The notes under the pieces are model-generated. The model was given only the letters and a program-made list of their open reading frames with translations, was not told the origin of the DNA and did no database searches. Positions 5,007 to 6,977 of a stretch of DNA of 6,977 nt are shown here, piece by piece (the stretch's first letter is position 1; each line of letters begins with the position of its first letter). Source of the DNA: an uncultured Alistipes sp. GTDB lineage: Bacteria > Bacteroidota > Bacteroidia > Bacteroidales > Rikenellaceae. A program made the translations under genes and the position numbers. The stretch covers positions 1 through 6,977 of the forward strand of contig CAJUIE010000087.1 in the NCBI GenBank assembly GCA_910586375.1, written 5' to 3'.

Positions 5007-6977
5007 GAGTCCGAAGTGGATCGAGAGGGTGAACTGACGGGGAACAGGTACAGCGACACCGCCCGTGTTGAAAAATTCGGGGTCCTGACCGTTGAGTTTC
5101 TTGTCTGCATAGATCAGGAAGAGGTTCGTAGCCTGGAACTTCACCGAAAGATTTGTGAAACGCAGTTTCGAGATCATACGCTTGGGGAATTCGTAGGCGA
5201 GCGAAATTTCCTTCATGCGGATGAAGTCACCCTTGGCGATGCGGGCCGTCGAGTAGTTATAAGCGTTGTAGGCCTTCGAAAGGTAAGTGTCCTGCTCGCT
5301 CTGCCATACCGTGGCAATTGCGGGGATGTTCGTGGTGTTCTCGTCGCCCGGGTTCATCCAGCGGTTGCGGAACTCGCGCGGCATGGAACTCATATCCGAG
5401 TAGGATTTCTTGAAAACGGGGTCCATACGGATGACATTGCCGAATGAGTAGGTCATGAAGACACTCAGCTTGAATCCCTTATAGGAGAATGTGTTGCCGA
5501 AGCTGCCCACGTCGGTCGGATCCGCCGAGCCCGAATACACCAGGTGGCCCAGGTTGTTGCGCTCCTGGAAGTCGATGTCGGTGGTTGTCAGCACTCCGTC
5601 TTCGTTGATGAACTGGGGGATACCCTCCGAGTTCAGCCCCTGGAAGTCAAACGAGAAGATCGACCGGGCGGGATACCCTTCGGCACCGAAGCCGTTGCCG
5701 GAAACCATGTCTATTGCACGCTTGTTAGAGAAGAGCTTGGTGATCTCGTTGTTCACGTGCGAATAGATGAAATCCATGTTCCACGTGAAGTCCTTCGTTT
5801 TGATGTTGGTTGTCGAGAGGGTCATCTCCCAGCCGGTGGACTTCATCGAAGCGACGTTACCGTACTTGAGCGTTTCGCCGCCGCCACCCTGGGTGTTGGT
5901 GACGCCGATCAGGTCGAAGTTGTCACGACGATACCAGTCGACGCCTAAGTTGATGCGGTCGTTGAGCAGGCCCATGTCTATGCCGACATTGACCTCGTGT
6001 TTCTTCTCGTAGGTCAGCTGGGAGTTTTCAAGCGAGATGATGGCGAGTCCCGACTCGGTGACGCCTGTTGACGGACGCCATGGCGTGCTGGCCGCAATTA
6101 CAGCCAGCGAGTTGGTGACGTTGCTCGGACCGCGGTCGGCCGTGAGCGAGTAGGACGCCTTGAGCGAAAGATGCGACAAGGTGGGCTGCACGGCTTCGAA
6201 GAATTTCTCTTCATGAACGTTCCATGCGCCTGCGATGTTCCACGTCGGCAGCCAGCGGGCGTTACGCGACTTACCCATGCGGTTGGAGCCTTCATAGCGC
6301 AGCGTACCGTTGAGCGTATAGCGCCCCTTCCATGAATAAGTACCGTTGAAGAAGAATGCCACGTTGCGGTAGTAGAGGTTGTCCATGCCGAAGTAGGGGC
6401 TGTTGTCCTCCTGGCCTTTCTTGAAGACCTGGTAGGCGTAGAGCGGAATTTCGCCCATCGAGTATTGCAGACCCCAGCCGCGGAACCAGGTTTCGCGACG
6501 GTCGTGGCGGTTGATCTCCATACCAGCGTAGAGGTTGATGATATGCTGGTTGTTGATCTCCGTGACATACGAACCCGAGAAGCGGAAGTCGTAAGAGAGC
6601 ATCCGGTTGTCGCGACGGTTGTAGATACCGCCGTTGGGCAGGATCGAGATCGGCGTGGCGTTCACCACGTCGGGATCGGTGTAGAGGTAGGGATTGTTAT
6701 CCCGGATGGTCGTCGTCGGCATCATGCGATAAGCCAGGGCCTGGTTCGAGTAGTCGGTGATGTTGTGCTCCTGCGAGGTTGCCGAATAACGGACAGCAGC
6801 CAGGGCACTAAACTCCAGTCCGCGCAGGGGCTTGTAGCGCAGGTCGGCCTGGAACTTCGTATCGACGATGTTCAGGTCGATGTAGTTCTTCTCCAATTCA
6901 TCCAGAATGTTGAACGGAGCATAGTTGCGGGTGTAGAACTCCGAGGCGCTCATCGTGCGCGAAGCGTTCAGGGCGTA
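5004..6977 (-). CDS. SusC/RagA-family TonB-dependent outer-membrane transporter, C-terminal part (5' end outside window)
   Basis: This is the C-terminal ~657 residues of a SusC-like TonB-linked porin, the outer-membrane barrel that imports a substrate captured by its SusD partner. The frame stays open to the right edge, so the methionine at 6953 is internal. The signal peptide, carboxypeptidase-like domain, TonB box and plug are missing. The visible part is beta-barrel: alternating aromatic strands, for example RYTLNGTLRYEGSNRMG followed by WLPTWNIAGAWNVHEEKFF, a typical SusC signature. Later come LSLKASYSLTADRG, VNVGIDMGLLNDRINLGVDWY and KSTGWEMTLS. The C-terminus has the family pattern: FIRMKEISLAYEFPK, then LSVKFQATNLFLI, then GQDPEF and VPVPRQFTLSIHFGL. 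Family members usually have about 1000 residues, so roughly a third is missing. The last residue is Leu rather than the usual Phe. The stop lies 13 bases before the SusD start, which supports co-transcription. The family is certain; the substrate is unknown. Confidence 0.96.
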   Translation of the reverse strand, partial: YALNASRTMSASEFYTRNYAPFNILDELEKNYIDLNIVDTKFQADLRYKPLRGLEFSALAAVRYSATSQEHNITDYSNQALAYRMMPTTTIRDNNPYLYTDPDVVNATPISILPNGGIYNRRDNRMLSYDFRFSGSYVTEINNQHIINLYAGMEINRHDRRETWFRGWGLQYSMGEIPLYAYQVFKKGQEDNSPYFGMDNLYYRNVAFFFNGTYSWKGRYTLNGTLRYEGSNRMGKSRNARWLPTWNIAGAWNVHEEKFFEAVQPTLSHLSLKASYSLTADRGPSNVTNSLAVIAASTPWRPSTGVTESGLAIISLENSQLTYEKKHEVNVGIDMGLLNDRINLGVDWYRRDNFDLIGVTNTQGGGGETLKYGNVASMKSTGWEMTLSTTNIKTKDFTWNMDFIYSHVNNEITKLFSNKRAIDMVSGNGFGAEGYPARSIFSFDFQGLNSEGIPQFINEDGVLTTTDIDFQERNNLGHLVYSGSADPTDVGSFGNTFSYKGFKLSVFMTYSFGNVIRMDPVFKKSYSDMSSMPREFRNRWMNPGDENTTNIPAIATVWQSEQDTYLSKAYNAYNYSTARIAKGDFIRMKEISLAYEFPKRMISKLRFTNLSVKFQATNLFLIYADKKLNGQDPEFFNTGGVAVPVPRQFTLSIHFGL

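Noticed and set aside
5862..5895. Four-glycine stretch in SusC (TQGGGGETLK) as a possible slippery run
   Set aside because: The glycines use mixed GGT and GGC codons, so there is no homopolymer to slip.
1..6977. tRNA or rRNA genes, CRISPR arrays, insertion sequences or attachment sites
   Set aside because: No regularly spaced repeats, transposase frames, terminal inverted repeats or RNA-gene sequences were seen; nearly every base is accounted for by the five protein genes.

Overview
The window is an interior piece of a Bacteroidota (Bacteroidetes) surface nutrient-acquisition operon. All genes lie on the minus strand and are read from right to left. The marks of the phylum are a SusC/SusD pair, a run of outer-membrane lipoproteins with acidic residues just after the lipobox cysteine, and A/T-rich leaders without a clear Shine-Dalgarno sequence. 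By eye the DNA is more than half G+C, and third codon positions favour G/C. This is unlike Bacteroides and closer to Alistipes/Rikenellaceae. That placement is an inference from composition.

Transcription order: (1) 6977-5004, the C-terminal ~657 residues of a SusC/RagA-type TonB-dependent outer-membrane transporter, whose N-terminus and plug lie outside the window; (2) 4990-3404, a complete SusD/RagB substrate-binding lipoprotein; (3) 3377-2484, a complete HExxH zinc metallohydrolase lipoprotein of the type found beside SusC/SusD pairs; (4) 2474-684, a complete DUF4302 lipoprotein carrying extra C-terminal beta domains; (5) 662-1, the N-terminal 220 residues of another surface lipoprotein with Ig/FN3-like domains, which runs off the left edge. 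The gaps between genes are only 13, 26, 9 and 21 bases, so a single transcript is very likely. There is no room for an internal promoter or terminator, and no stretch of 300 bases lacks a gene.

How the parts may work together (inference): SusC and SusD form the lidded import channel. The metallohydrolase and the two other lipoproteins are probably displayed on the cell surface, where they may capture or trim the substrate. A protease with no glycoside hydrolase in view suggests a protein, peptide or peptide-bound ligand rather than a glycan, but the window does not show the substrate.

The most notable signal is a run of nine G in the coding strand of gene 5, just after its lipobox. Gaining one G creates an immediate stop, and losing one G gives a stop about 25 codons later, so it is a candidate phase-variation switch. 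A run of eight A in the metallohydrolase behaves in a similar way, upstream of its catalytic motif. Genes 4 and 5 also appear to share a homologous Ig-like domain.
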